Of a stretch of 64,000 nt of DNA, positions 15,833 to 23,790 are shown piece after piece. The translations under genes and the position numbers were made by a program. Source of the stretch: JAXMEQ01 sp046348225 (GTDB lineage Bacteria; Pseudomonadota; Gammaproteobacteria; Burkholderiales; Burkholderiaceae_C). Location of the stretch: positions 9,783-73,782 of the forward strand of contig JAXMEQ010000013.1 in the NCBI GenBank assembly GCA_046348225.1, written 5' to 3'. Within the stretch, counting starts at the first letter, position 1. Each line of letters starts with the position of its first letter. The notes under the pieces were generated by a model. That model worked only from the letters and a program-made list of their open reading frames with translations, did no database searches and was not told the DNA's origin.

Positions 15833-18010
15833 ATGAGCATTTTCAACAAAGTCACCAAGACCTTCCAGTGGGGCCAGCACAAGGTCACGCTGGAGACCGG
15901 CGAAATCGCCCGCCAGGCGTCGGGCGCCGTGGTGGTGGACATCGAAGGCACCGTGGTGCTGGCCACCGTGGTGGCGTCCAAGTCGGCCAAGCCCGGCCAG
16001 GACTTCTTCCCGCTGACGGTGGACTACATCGAGAAGACCTACGCCGCCGGCAAGATCCCCGGCAGCTTCTTCAAGCGTGAAGCCAAGCCCAGCGAACTCG
16101 AAACCCTGACCAGCCGCCTGATCGACCGCCCGATCCGCCCGCTGTTCCCCGAAGGTTTCCTGAACGAGGTGCATGTGGTCATCCACACCGTCTCGCTGAA
16201 CCCCGAAGTCGACCCCGACATCGCCGCCATGATCGGCTCCAGCGCCGCGCTGGCCATTTCCGGCGTGCCGTTTGCCGGCCCGATCGGTGCCGCCCGCGTG
16301 GGTTACATCAACGGCGAATATGTGCTGAACCCCGGCCAGACCCAGCGCAAGGATTCGCTGCTGGACCTGGTGGTGGCGGGCACCGAAGCCGCCGTGCTGA
16401 TGGTGGAGTCCGAAGCCCAGCAGCTATCGGAAGAGATCATGCTGGGCGCCGTGGTGTTCGGCCATGAGCAGAGCAAGATCGCCATCAACGCCATTCATGA
16501 ATTGGTGCGCGACGGCGGCAAGCCGGCCTGGGAATGGACGGCCCCGGCCAAGGACGAGGCCCTGATCGCCAAGGTGACGGCGCTGGCCGAAGAGAAGCTG
16601 CGCGCCGCCTACCAGCTGCGCAACAAGCAGGCCCGCACCCAGGCCACGCGCGAAGTGACGGCCGCCACCCTGGCCGGCCTGAAGGCCGAGGGCGTGGAGT
16701 TCGACAGCGCCGCGGTCGAAGGCATGCTGTTCGACATCGAAGCCCGCATCGTGCGCAGCCAGATCCTGGCCGGCGAGCCGCGCATCGACGGCCGTGACAC
16801 CCGCACCGTGCGCCCGATTGAAATCCGCAACAGCGTGCTGCCGCGCACCCACGGCTCGGCCCTGTTCACCCGTGGCGAAACCCAGGCCCTGGTGATCACC
16901 ACGCTGGGCACCGAGCGCGACGCACAACGCATCGACGCGCTGATGGGCGAGTTTGAAGACCGCTTCATGTTCCACTACAACATGCCGCCCTTTGCCACCG
17001 GCGAAGTCGGCCGCATGGGCTCCACCAAGCGCCGCGAAGTGGGCCACGGCCGCCTGGCCAAGCGCGCGCTGGTGGCCGCGCTGCCGAGCAAGGAAGAATT
17101 CCCGTACACCATCCGCGTGGTGTCGGAGATCACCGAATCCAACGGCTCGTCGTCCATGGCGTCGGTGTGCGGTGGCTGCCTGTCCATGATGGACGCCGGC
17201 GTGCCGATGAAGGCGCATGTGGCCGGCATTGCCATGGGCCTGATCAAGGAAGGCAACCGCTTCGCGGTGCTGACCGACATCCTGGGTGACGAAGATCACC
17301 TCGGCGACATGGACTTCAAGGTGGCCGGCACCACCAACGGCGTGACCGCCCTGCAGATGGACATCAAGATCCAGGGCATCACCAAGGAGATCATGCAGGT
17401 GGCGCTGGCCCAGGCCAAGGAAGCCCGCATGCACATCCTGGGCAAGATGCAGGAGGCGATGGGCGGCGCCAAGACCGAGGTCTCGCAGTTCGCCCCGCGC
17501 CTGTACACCATGAAGATCAACCCGGAGAAGATCCGCGACGTGATCGGCAAGGGCGGCGCCACCATCCGCGCGCTGACCGAGGAGACCGGCTGCCAGATCA
17601 ACATCGAGGAAGACGGCACCATCACCATCGCCGCCACCGACGCCGCCAAGGCCGACGAGGCCAAGAAGCGCATCGAGCAGATCACCGCAGAAGTGGAAAT
17701 CGGCAAGGTCTATGAGGGCCCGATCACCAAGATCCTGGACTTCGGCGCCCTGGTCAACCTGCTGCCCGGCAAGGACGGCCTGCTGCACATCAGCCAGATC
17801 GCCCACGAGCGCGTGGAGAAGGTCACCGACTACCTGAGCGAAGGCCAGATCGTGCGCGTGAAGGTGCTCGAGACCGACGAAAAGGGCCGCGTCAAGCTGT
17901 CCATGAAGGCGCTGCTCGACCGTCCCGCCATGCCGCCGCGTGAGCCGCGTGAATCGCGTGAACCGCAAACCCAGGCGCCGGCAGCCGCACCGGCTCAGCC
18001 GCAGGAGTGA
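15833..18010 (+). CDS. pnp: Polyribonucleotide nucleotidyltransferase
   Basis: 725 residues. Two RNase PH domains, the second with FTRGETQALVITTLGTERDAQ and SITESNGSSSMAS-like catalytic surroundings, then a KH domain (IRDVIGKGGATIRALTEETG) and an S1 domain (GPITKILDFGALVNLLPGKDG...RVKLSMKALLD). It is a phosphorolytic 3'-5' exoribonuclease and degradosome partner. AAGGAG precedes the ATG at 15833; longer upstream reading is leader. The C-terminal tail is rich in Pro/Arg/Gln and variable. Confidence 0.98.
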   Translation: MSIFNKVTKTFQWGQHKVTLETGEIARQASGAVVVDIEGTVVLATVVASKSAKPGQDFFPLTVDYIEKTYAAGKIPGSFFKREAKPSELETLTSRLIDRPIRPLFPEGFLNEVHVVIHTVSLNPEVDPDIAAMIGSSAALAISGVPFAGPIGAARVGYINGEYVLNPGQTQRKDSLLDLVVAGTEAAVLMVESEAQQLSEEIMLGAVVFGHEQSKIAINAIHELVRDGGKPAWEWTAPAKDEALIAKVTALAEEKLRAAYQLRNKQARTQATREVTAATLAGLKAEGVEFDSAAVEGMLFDIEARIVRSQILAGEPRIDGRDTRTVRPIEIRNSVLPRTHGSALFTRGETQALVITTLGTERDAQRIDALMGEFEDRFMFHYNMPPFATGEVGRMGSTKRREVGHGRLAKRALVAALPSKEEFPYTIRVVSEITESNGSSSMASVCGGCLSMMDAGVPMKAHVAGIAMGLIKEGNRFAVLTDILGDEDHLGDMDFKVAGTTNGVTALQMDIKIQGITKEIMQVALAQAKEARMHILGKMQEAMGGAKTEVSQFAPRLYTMKINPEKIRDVIGKGGATIRALTEETGCQINIEEDGTITIAATDAAKADEAKKRIEQITAEVEIGKVYEGPITKILDFGALVNLLPGKDGLLHISQIAHERVEKVTDYLSEGQIVRVKVLETDEKGRVKLSMKALLDRPAMPPREPRESREPQTQAPAAAPAQPQE

Positions 18011-18021
18011 GTGACGCAACT

Positions 18022-18070
18022 GCTATCTTTTTGATAGCGCCTCACGCAGTATCCGCGCGGGTTGGAAGCC
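18022..18070 (+). repeat. 49-bp dispersed repeat, copy C (between pnp and the quinone oxidoreductase gene)
   Basis: GCTATC-TTTTT-GATAGC forms a perfect inverted repeat, followed by GCCTCACGCAG, 7 nt, GCGGG and TTGGAAGCC. It ends 9 bp before the next ATG, so it makes up most of this intergenic leader. The left half could form an RNA hairpin, but there is no U-run. Confidence 0.88.
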
Positions 18071-18079
18071 TCAAAGACC

Positions 18080-19087
18080 ATGAAAGCCGTTGAAATCAGC
18101 AGTTTTGGCGGGCCCGACGTCCTGCGTCTGGCCGACCGGCCTGCGCCGGTGGCGGGCGCGGGCGAGGTGCTGATCCGGGTGGCGGCCAGCGGGGTCAACC
18201 GCCCCGATGTGTTGCAGCGCACGGGCAACTACCCGGTGCCGCCGGGCGCATCAGACATCCCTGGCCTCGAAGTGGCCGGCGTGATCGAGTCGGGTGACGC
18301 GCAGGCCATGGCCGCTGCGGGCTTCAAGCCCGGCGACCGCGTCTGTGCACTGGTGGCCGGTGGTGGCTACGCCGAGCTGTGCGTGGCACCCGTGGGCCAG
18401 TGCCTCCCGGTTCCCGCAGGTCTGGACGCTGTGCAGGCCGCGTCCCTGCCAGAGACGTTTTTCACGGTCTGGAGCAATGTCTTCGACCGTGCCCGCCTGC
18501 AGGCGGGCGAGACCCTGCTGATCCAGGGCGGCTCCAGTGGCATTGGCGTGACGGCGATCCAGATGGCCAAGGCCATGGGCGAGCGCTCGGGCGGACCTCC
18601 GATCCGGGTGATCGTCACCGCCGGCAGCGACGACAAATGCGCCGCCTGCCTGAAGCTGGGGGCCGACCATGCCATCAATTACAGGACGCAGGACTTTGCC
18701 GAAGAGGCGAAGCGCCTGACGACTGGTGCGGGCGTGAACGTGATCCTGGACATGGTGGCCGGCGCCTACGTGGCGCGCGAGCTGGAATGCCTGGCCGAAG
18801 ACGGACGGCTCGTGATCATCGCTGTGCAGGGCGGCATCAAGAGCGAGATCAACGCCGGGCTGGTGCTGCGCAAGCGGCTCACCGTCACCGGCTCCACGCT
18901 GCGGCCGCGGCCGGTGGCCTTCAAGGCCGCGATCGCGCAGGCCTTGCGCCAGAACGTCTGGCCACTGATTGAAAAAGGCGCCGTCCAGCCGGTGATTCAC
19001 AGCACCTTTGGCGCGGCCGATGCGTCCGCCGCGCATGCGCTGATGGAGTCCAACCAGCACATCGGCAAGATTGTCCTGACCTGGTGA
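18080..19087 (+). CDS. NAD(P)H-quinone oxidoreductase of the zinc-free MDR family (Qor/PIG3-like)
   Basis: 335 residues. GroES-like N-terminal domain (VLIRVAASGVNRPDVLQRTGNYPVPPG begins it) and Rossmann domain with LLIQGGSSGIGVTAIQMAK. No zinc-ligand cysteine cluster is seen, in keeping with quinone reductases of this family. It reduces quinones or enones with NAD(P)H in the cytoplasm. The ATG at 18080 lies just after repeat copy C, and tpiA starts 4 bp after the stop. Confidence 0.9.
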   Translation: MKAVEISSFGGPDVLRLADRPAPVAGAGEVLIRVAASGVNRPDVLQRTGNYPVPPGASDIPGLEVAGVIESGDAQAMAAAGFKPGDRVCALVAGGGYAELCVAPVGQCLPVPAGLDAVQAASLPETFFTVWSNVFDRARLQAGETLLIQGGSSGIGVTAIQMAKAMGERSGGPPIRVIVTAGSDDKCAACLKLGADHAINYRTQDFAEEAKRLTTGAGVNVILDMVAGAYVARELECLAEDGRLVIIAVQGGIKSEINAGLVLRKRLTVTGSTLRPRPVAFKAAIAQALRQNVWPLIEKGAVQPVIHSTFGAADASAAHALMESNQHIGKIVLTW

Positions 19088-19091
19088 TGCC

Positions 19092-19850
19092 ATGACCAAG
19101 AAAAAACTCATCGCGGGCAACTGGAAGATGAACGGCAGCATCGAGGCCAACGACGCGCTGGTGCGTGCCGTGGTTGCCGGGCTGGCGGACGCCGCCTGTA
19201 CGGCTGCGGTGTGCGTGCCCGCGCCGTATCTGGCCCAGGTGCAGATGTTGCGCAAGGGCTCAGCGCTGGAGCTGGGCGCGCAGGACGTGTCGGCCCACGA
19301 CAAGGGCGCCTACACCGGCGAGGTGTCGGCCGCCATGCTTCGCGAGTTTGGTGTGCGCTACGCCATCGTCGGCCATTCGGAGCGCCGTCAGTACCACGGC
19401 GAGACCGATGCGCTGGTGGCTGACAAGGCCCGGGCTGCGCTGGCCCAGGGCATCACGCCGATTGTCTGCGTGGGCGAAACGCTGGCGCAGCGCGACGCCG
19501 GGCAAACGGAAGAAGTGGTCAAGCGCCAGCTGGCCGCCGTGATCCACACCAACGGCCACTGCATCAGTGAAGTGGTGGTGGCCTACGAGCCGGTCTGGGC
19601 CATTGGCACCGGCAAGACGGCGACGCCCGCGCAGGCGCAGGCGGTGCACGCCGTGCTGCGGGCCCAGCTCCAGGCCGCGACGCCGAAGGCTGGCCGTGTG
19701 CAGATCCTCTATGGCGGCAGCATGAATGCCGCCAACGCGGCCGAACTGCTGGCCCAGCCGGACATCGACGGCGGCCTGATCGGCGGAGCCTCGCTCAAGG
19801 CCGCCGATTTTCTGACGATTATTGCTGCAGCCGGCGCCAGTGCTGCGTGA
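19092..19850 (+). CDS. tpiA: Triosephosphate isomerase
   Basis: 252 residues. Catalytic N10 and K12 in AGNWKMNG, catalytic His in IVGHSERRQYHGE, catalytic Glu in VVAYEPVWAIGTGKTA, and phosphate-binding LYGGSMNAANAAEL. It interconverts dihydroxyacetone phosphate and glyceraldehyde 3-phosphate. The last codons and the TGA stop lie inside a degenerate dispersed repeat (copy G), so the natural C-terminal end appears to have been set by that element. It is followed by secG. Confidence 0.98.
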   Translation: MTKKKLIAGNWKMNGSIEANDALVRAVVAGLADAACTAAVCVPAPYLAQVQMLRKGSALELGAQDVSAHDKGAYTGEVSAAMLREFGVRYAIVGHSERRQYHGETDALVADKARAALAQGITPIVCVGETLAQRDAGQTEEVVKRQLAAVIHTNGHCISEVVVAYEPVWAIGTGKTATPAQAQAVHAVLRAQLQAATPKAGRVQILYGGSMNAANAAELLAQPDIDGGLIGGASLKAADFLTIIAAAGASAA

Positions 19851-19870
19851 GCTGCTATGAATTTAGGAGT
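19824..19870 (-). repeat. Degenerate dispersed repeat, copy G (tpiA 3' end to secG leader)
   Basis: Read on the minus strand it aligns with the other copies: TAAATTCATAGC, AGCTCACGCAG, 7 nt, GCCGG, CTGCAGC. The 5' GCTAC arm is lost and replaced by bases that give the secG ribosome site. The tpiA frame runs through it in the same antisense frame as copies D, E and F and meets TGA where copy F has CAA. Confidence 0.7.
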
Positions 19871-19876
19871 AATTGA

Positions 19877-20302
19877 ATGAACGTTTTTCTCACCATCATC
19901 CTTGCGGTGCAGATGCTTTCTGCGCTCGGCATGATCGGGCTGATCCTGATCCAGCATGGCAAGGGTGCCGACATGGGCGCTGCCTTTGGCAGCGGCGGTT
20001 CCGGCAGCCTGTTTGGCGCCAGTGGCAGTGCCAACTTCCTGTCGCGCACCACGGGCGTTCTGGCTGCGGTGTTCTTTGTCTGCACCTTGCTGCTGGCTTA
20101 CTTCGGCAACCTGCGCCCGGTCAGCTCCGGCAGCGTGCTCGAGGGCGCTGCGGTAACGGCGCCCGCACCCGGGGTTGCGGCTTCTGGCGCAGCGCAGATC
20201 CCGGGTACCAGCGCGCCCGCTCCTGCTGTCACGCCGGCTGCGCCCGCCGCGGCGGTGCCCGCAACGCCCGCATCCGGGGCGGCCCAGATTCCGACCAAGT
20301 AG
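19877..20302 (+). CDS. secG: Preprotein translocase subunit SecG
   Basis: 141 residues. Two membrane segments (about 3-22 and 52-75) flanking the conserved LIQHGKGADMGAAFGSGGSGSLFG-type loop, then a long Ala/Pro-rich tail with no clear fold. Inner-membrane part of SecYEG. Start ATG at 19877 with TAGGAG 8 nt upstream. The place between tpiA and tRNA-Leu is the usual betaproteobacterial one. Confidence 0.95.
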   Translation: MNVFLTIILAVQMLSALGMIGLILIQHGKGADMGAAFGSGGSGSLFGASGSANFLSRTTGVLAAVFFVCTLLLAYFGNLRPVSSGSVLEGAAVTAPAPGVAASGAAQIPGTSAPAPAVTPAAPAAAVPATPASGAAQIPTK

Positions 20303-20336
20303 TCACCGCTTTAATGCGCTCGCTCAGGGCGAAAAC

Positions 20337-20352
20337 ACCCTGAATTCAGGGT
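20337..20352. promoter_or_regulatory. Perfect 16-bp palindrome upstream of tRNA-Leu
   Basis: ACCCTGAATTCAGGGT is its own reverse complement, between secG and the tRNA gene. It could be an operator, or part of the promoter of the tRNA-nuo unit (GTAAACT follows as a weak -10). No function can be assigned. Confidence 0.4.
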
Positions 20353-20421
20353 AAACTCGTAGACTGCCCGGAAAGCCAAAAATCGCGGGATTCCTCATGC
20401 GATCCGGGCAAGCAGACGACC

Positions 20422-20506
20422 GCCGTCGTGGTGAAATTGGTAGACACGCTATCTTGAGGGGGTAGTGGCGAAAGCTGTGCGAGTTCGAGTCTCGCCGACG
20501 GCACCA
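20422..20506 (+). tRNA. leuU: tRNA-Leu (anticodon GAG)
   Basis: 85 nt with encoded CCA. Acceptor arms GCCGTCG and CGACGGC with discriminator A, anticodon stem CTATC/GGTAG around loop TTGAGGG (anticodon GAG, codons CUC/CUU), a long variable arm typical of class II tRNAs, and the T-loop GTTCGAGTC. It sits between secG and nuoA. Confidence 0.97.
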
Positions 20507-20563
20507 GACATGAGGGCCTGACGGTTCAAGCCGGCGGGTCCAAGCGTTGATCCGAACCACACG

Positions 20564-20923
20564 ATGAACCTCGATCAGTACCTCCCCGTCCTCTTGTTCA
20601 TTCTGGTCGGCGTGGGTGTCGGCGTGGTGCCGCAAGTGCTGGGCTGGATCCTGGGCCCCAACCGCCCCGACGCGGAAAAAAACTCCCCTTACGAATGTGG
20701 CTTCGAGGCCTTCGAAGACGCGCGCATGAAGTTCGACGTGCGTTACTACCTCGTGGCCATCCTGTTCATCCTGTTCGACCTTGAAATCGCGTTCCTGTTT
20801 CCGTGGGCCGTGGCGCTCAAGGACATCGGTGCGACCGGCTTCTGGGCCATGATGGTTTTCCTGGGCATCCTCGTCGTTGGCTTTGCCTACGAGTGGAAAA
20901 AAGGCGCCCTGGACTGGGAATAA
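20564..20923 (+). CDS. nuoA: NADH-quinone oxidoreductase subunit A
   Basis: 119 residues, three membrane helices with the conserved NSPYECGFEAFEDARMKFDVRYY-type loop (split here by NSPYECGFE and RYYLVAILFILFDLE). Part of the proton-pumping membrane arm of complex I at the junction with NuoBCD. First gene of the nuo operon, 57 bp after tRNA-Leu. Confidence 0.98.
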   Translation: MNLDQYLPVLLFILVGVGVGVVPQVLGWILGPNRPDAEKNSPYECGFEAFEDARMKFDVRYYLVAILFILFDLEIAFLFPWAVALKDIGATGFWAMMVFLGILVVGFAYEWKKGALDWE

Positions 20924-20938
20924 CAAGGACACATTGCC

Positions 20939-21418
20939 ATGGCAATCGAAGGCATCCTCAAGGAAGGCGTTGTCACCACCACGGTCGACAGCGTCATCAA
21001 CTGGGCCAAGACCGGCTCGCTCTGGCCCATGACGTTCGGCCTGGCCTGCTGCGCGGTCGAGATGATGCACGCCGGCGCGGCGCGCTACGACATTGACCGC
21101 TTCGGCATGCTGTTCCGCCCGAGCCCGCGGCAGTCCGACCTGATGATCGTGGCGGGCACGCTGTGCAACAAGATGGCGCCGGCGCTGCGCAAGGTCTATG
21201 ACCAGATGCCCGAGCCGCGCTGGGTGTTGTCCATGGGCTCTTGCGCCAATGGCGGTGGCTACTACCACTACAGCTATTCGGTGGTGCGCGGCTGCGACCG
21301 CATCGTGCCGGTCGACGTGTACGTGCCGGGCTGCCCGCCCACGGCCGAGGCGCTGCTGTACGGAATCATCCAGCTGCAGCAGAAGATTCGCCGCACGCAG
21401 ACCATTGCGCGCGTCTGA
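20939..21418 (+). CDS. nuoB: NADH-quinone oxidoreductase subunit B
   Basis: 159 residues. Carries the terminal N2 [4Fe-4S] cluster next to the quinone pocket. Ligands C37-C38 (ACCAVEMM), C102 (GSCANGGGYY) and C132 (VPGCPPTAE) are all present. Also SPRQSDLMIVAGT. Peripheral cytoplasmic arm; standard length. Confidence 0.98.
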   Translation: MAIEGILKEGVVTTTVDSVINWAKTGSLWPMTFGLACCAVEMMHAGAARYDIDRFGMLFRPSPRQSDLMIVAGTLCNKMAPALRKVYDQMPEPRWVLSMGSCANGGGYYHYSYSVVRGCDRIVPVDVYVPGCPPTAEALLYGIIQLQQKIRRTQTIARV

Positions 21419-21427
21419 GGGAAAGCA

Positions 21428-22036
21428 ATGACTGTTTTTGCCGTCAATCCCGAAGCACTCAAGGACACCATCGCCGCCACGCTGGGCGACAAGGCGCGCA
21501 GCATCGTCGTGCGCCTGGGTGAGGTCACCGTCACCGTGGCGCCTGCCGATTACCTGGAAGCGGCCCGTACCCTGCGCGACGCGCCGGGCTGCAGGTTCGA
21601 GCAGCTGATGGACCTGTGTGGTGTCGATTACTCCGAGTACCGCGAAGGTGGCTGGGAAGGCCCGCGCTATGCCGTGGTGTCGCACCTGCTGTCGGTCAGC
21701 CTGAACCAGCGCGTGCGCCTGAAGGTGTTTGCACCTGACGACGGCCTGCCGTTGGTGGACTCGGTTACCGGCATCTGGTCTGCGGCCAACTGGTTCGAGC
21801 GCGAGGCGTTCGACCTGTTTGGCATCGTGTTCGAAGGCCACGAGGACCTGCGCCGCATCCTGACCGACTACGGCTTCATCGGCCACCCGTTCCGCAAGGA
21901 CTTCCCGACCTCGGGCCATGTGGAAATGCGCTACGACCCCGAGCAGAAACGCGTGATCTACCAGCCGGTGACGATCGAGCCTCGCGAGATCACGCCCCGC
22001 ATCATCCGCGAAGACAACTACGGGGGCCTGCACTAA
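21428..22036 (+). CDS. nuoC: NADH-quinone oxidoreductase subunit C
   Basis: 202 residues. The family 30-kDa signature is seen in WFEREAFDLFGIVFEGH followed by RRILTDYGFIGHPFRKDFP. Peripheral-arm scaffold beside NuoD and NuoB. Separate from nuoD, as in most betaproteobacteria and unlike the fused NuoCD of E. coli. Confidence 0.98.
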   Translation: MTVFAVNPEALKDTIAATLGDKARSIVVRLGEVTVTVAPADYLEAARTLRDAPGCRFEQLMDLCGVDYSEYREGGWEGPRYAVVSHLLSVSLNQRVRLKVFAPDDGLPLVDSVTGIWSAANWFEREAFDLFGIVFEGHEDLRRILTDYGFIGHPFRKDFPTSGHVEMRYDPEQKRVIYQPVTIEPREITPRIIREDNYGGLH

Positions 22037-22048
22037 GCAGTTTGTGCC

Positions 22049-23302
22049 ATGGCAGAAATCAAGAACTACACCCTGAACTTCGGGCCGCAGCACCCGGCAG
22101 CGCACGGCGTGCTGCGGCTGGTGCTGGAGCTGGACGGCGAAGTAATCCAGCGTGCCGACCCGCACATCGGCCTGCTGCACCGCGCCACCGAAAAGCTGGC
22201 CGAGAGCAAGACCTACATCCAGTCGCTGCCCTACATGGACCGGCTGGACTACGTGTCGATGATGTGCAACGAACATGCCTACTGCCTGGCCATCGAGAAG
22301 ATGCTGGGCATCGAGGTGCCCGAGCGTGCGCAGTACATCCGCGTCATGTTCGCCGAGATCACGCGGCTGTTGAACCACCTGTTGTGGCTGGGCGCGCACG
22401 GCCTGGACTGTGGCGCGATGAACATGCTGATCTACTGCTTCCGCGAGCGGGAAGACCTGTTCGACATGTACGAAGCGGTGTCCGGTGCGCGCATGCACGC
22501 GGCGTACTTCCGCCCCGGTGGTGTCTACCGCGACCTGCCGGACAGCATGCCCCAGTACAAGGTCAGCAAGGTCAAGAACGAGCGTGCCATCCGCCAGCTC
22601 AACGAGAACCGCCAGGGCTCACTGCTGGACTTCATTGAGGACTTCACGAAGCGTTTCCCGCACTATGTGGACGAGTACGAAACGCTGTTGACCGACAACC
22701 GCATCTGGAAACAGCGCACTGTGGGCATCGGCGTGGTCACGCCGGAGCGCGCGCTCAACCTGGGCTTCACCGGCGCCATGCTGCGCGGCTCGGGCATTGC
22801 CTGGGACCTGCGCAAGACGCAGCCGTACGACGTGTACGACCGCATGGACTTTGACATCCCCGTGGGCAAGACCGGCGACTGCTACGACCGCTACCTCGTG
22901 CGGGTGGAAGAGCTGCGCCAGTCCAACCGCATCATCAAGCAATGCGTGGACTGGCTGCGCGCCAACCCCGGGCCGGTGATCACCGACAACCACAAGGTGG
23001 CGGCACCCTCGCGCGAGGCCATGAAGTCCAACATGGAAGAGCTGATCCACCACTTCAAGCTCTTCACCGAAGGCTTCCATGTGCCGGAGGGCGAGGCCTA
23101 CGCTGCGGTGGAGCATCCGAAGGGTGAGTTCGGCATCTATCTGGTGAGCGATGGTGCCAACAAGCCGTACCGCCTGAAGATCCGCGCCCCCGGCTTCCCG
23201 CACCTGGCGGCGCTGGACGAGATGGGCCGCGGGCACATGATCGCCGACGCCGTGGCCATTATTGGAACCATGGACATTGTGTTTGGGGAAATCGACCGAT
23301 GA
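22049..23302 (+). CDS. nuoD: NADH-quinone oxidoreductase subunit D
   Basis: 417 residues, 49-kDa subunit forming the quinone chamber with NuoB. LNFGPQHPAAHGVLRLVLEL near the start (quinone-site histidines), DPHIGLLHRATEKLAE, and the C-terminal ADAVAIIGTMDIVFGEIDR are all standard. The stop overlaps the nuoE start by 4 bp. Confidence 0.98.
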   Translation: MAEIKNYTLNFGPQHPAAHGVLRLVLELDGEVIQRADPHIGLLHRATEKLAESKTYIQSLPYMDRLDYVSMMCNEHAYCLAIEKMLGIEVPERAQYIRVMFAEITRLLNHLLWLGAHGLDCGAMNMLIYCFREREDLFDMYEAVSGARMHAAYFRPGGVYRDLPDSMPQYKVSKVKNERAIRQLNENRQGSLLDFIEDFTKRFPHYVDEYETLLTDNRIWKQRTVGIGVVTPERALNLGFTGAMLRGSGIAWDLRKTQPYDVYDRMDFDIPVGKTGDCYDRYLVRVEELRQSNRIIKQCVDWLRANPGPVITDNHKVAAPSREAMKSNMEELIHHFKLFTEGFHVPEGEAYAAVEHPKGEFGIYLVSDGANKPYRLKIRAPGFPHLAALDEMGRGHMIADAVAIIGTMDIVFGEIDR

Positions 23303-23790
23303 TTTCTGAATCCACCCGCCAGCGCTTCGACCGCGAAGTCGCCAAGTACCCTGCGGACCAGAAGCAGTCTGCCGTGATGGCGTGCCTGGCCATCGTGCAG
23401 CAGGAGCAGGGCCACGTGAGCATCGAGAGCGAGCGTCTCGTGGCCGACTACCTGGGCATGCCGCCGATTGCGGTTCACGAGGTCACCACTTTCTACAACA
23501 TGTACAACCAGCAGCCCGTGGGCAAGTACAAGCTCAACGTCTGCACCAACCTGCCGTGCCAGCTGCGTGATGGCCAGAAGGCGCTGAACCACCTCTGTGA
23601 AAAGCTCGGCGTTGAAATGGGCGGCACCACGGCCGATGGCCTGTTCACCGTGCAGCAAAGCGAATGCCTGGGCGCCTGCGCCGACTCGCCAGTGCTGCTG
23701 GTCAACGACCGCACCATGTGCAGCTTCATGAGCCAGGACAAGCTCGACCAGCTGATCGACGGCTTGAAGAACGCGGAAGGCCAGTCATGA
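23299..23790 (+). CDS. nuoE: NADH-quinone oxidoreductase subunit E
   Basis: 163 residues, thioredoxin-like fold with the N1a [2Fe-2S] cluster. Ligands C82 and C87 (VCTNLPCQLR) and C123 and C127 (SECLGACADSP) are present. Part of the NADH-dehydrogenase module with NuoF and NuoG. Overlaps nuoD and nuoF by 4 bp on each side. Confidence 0.98.
   Translation: MISESTRQRFDREVAKYPADQKQSAVMACLAIVQQEQGHVSIESERLVADYLGMPPIAVHEVTTFYNMYNQQPVGKYKLNVCTNLPCQLRDGQKALNHLCEKLGVEMGGTTADGLFTVQQSECLGACADSPVLLVNDRTMCSFMSQDKLDQLIDGLKNAEGQS

Noticed and set aside
20324..22498. Minus-strand open frame of about 720 codons opposite tRNA-Leu and nuoA-D
   Set aside because: It crosses a tRNA and four certain complex I genes; low-complexity translation.
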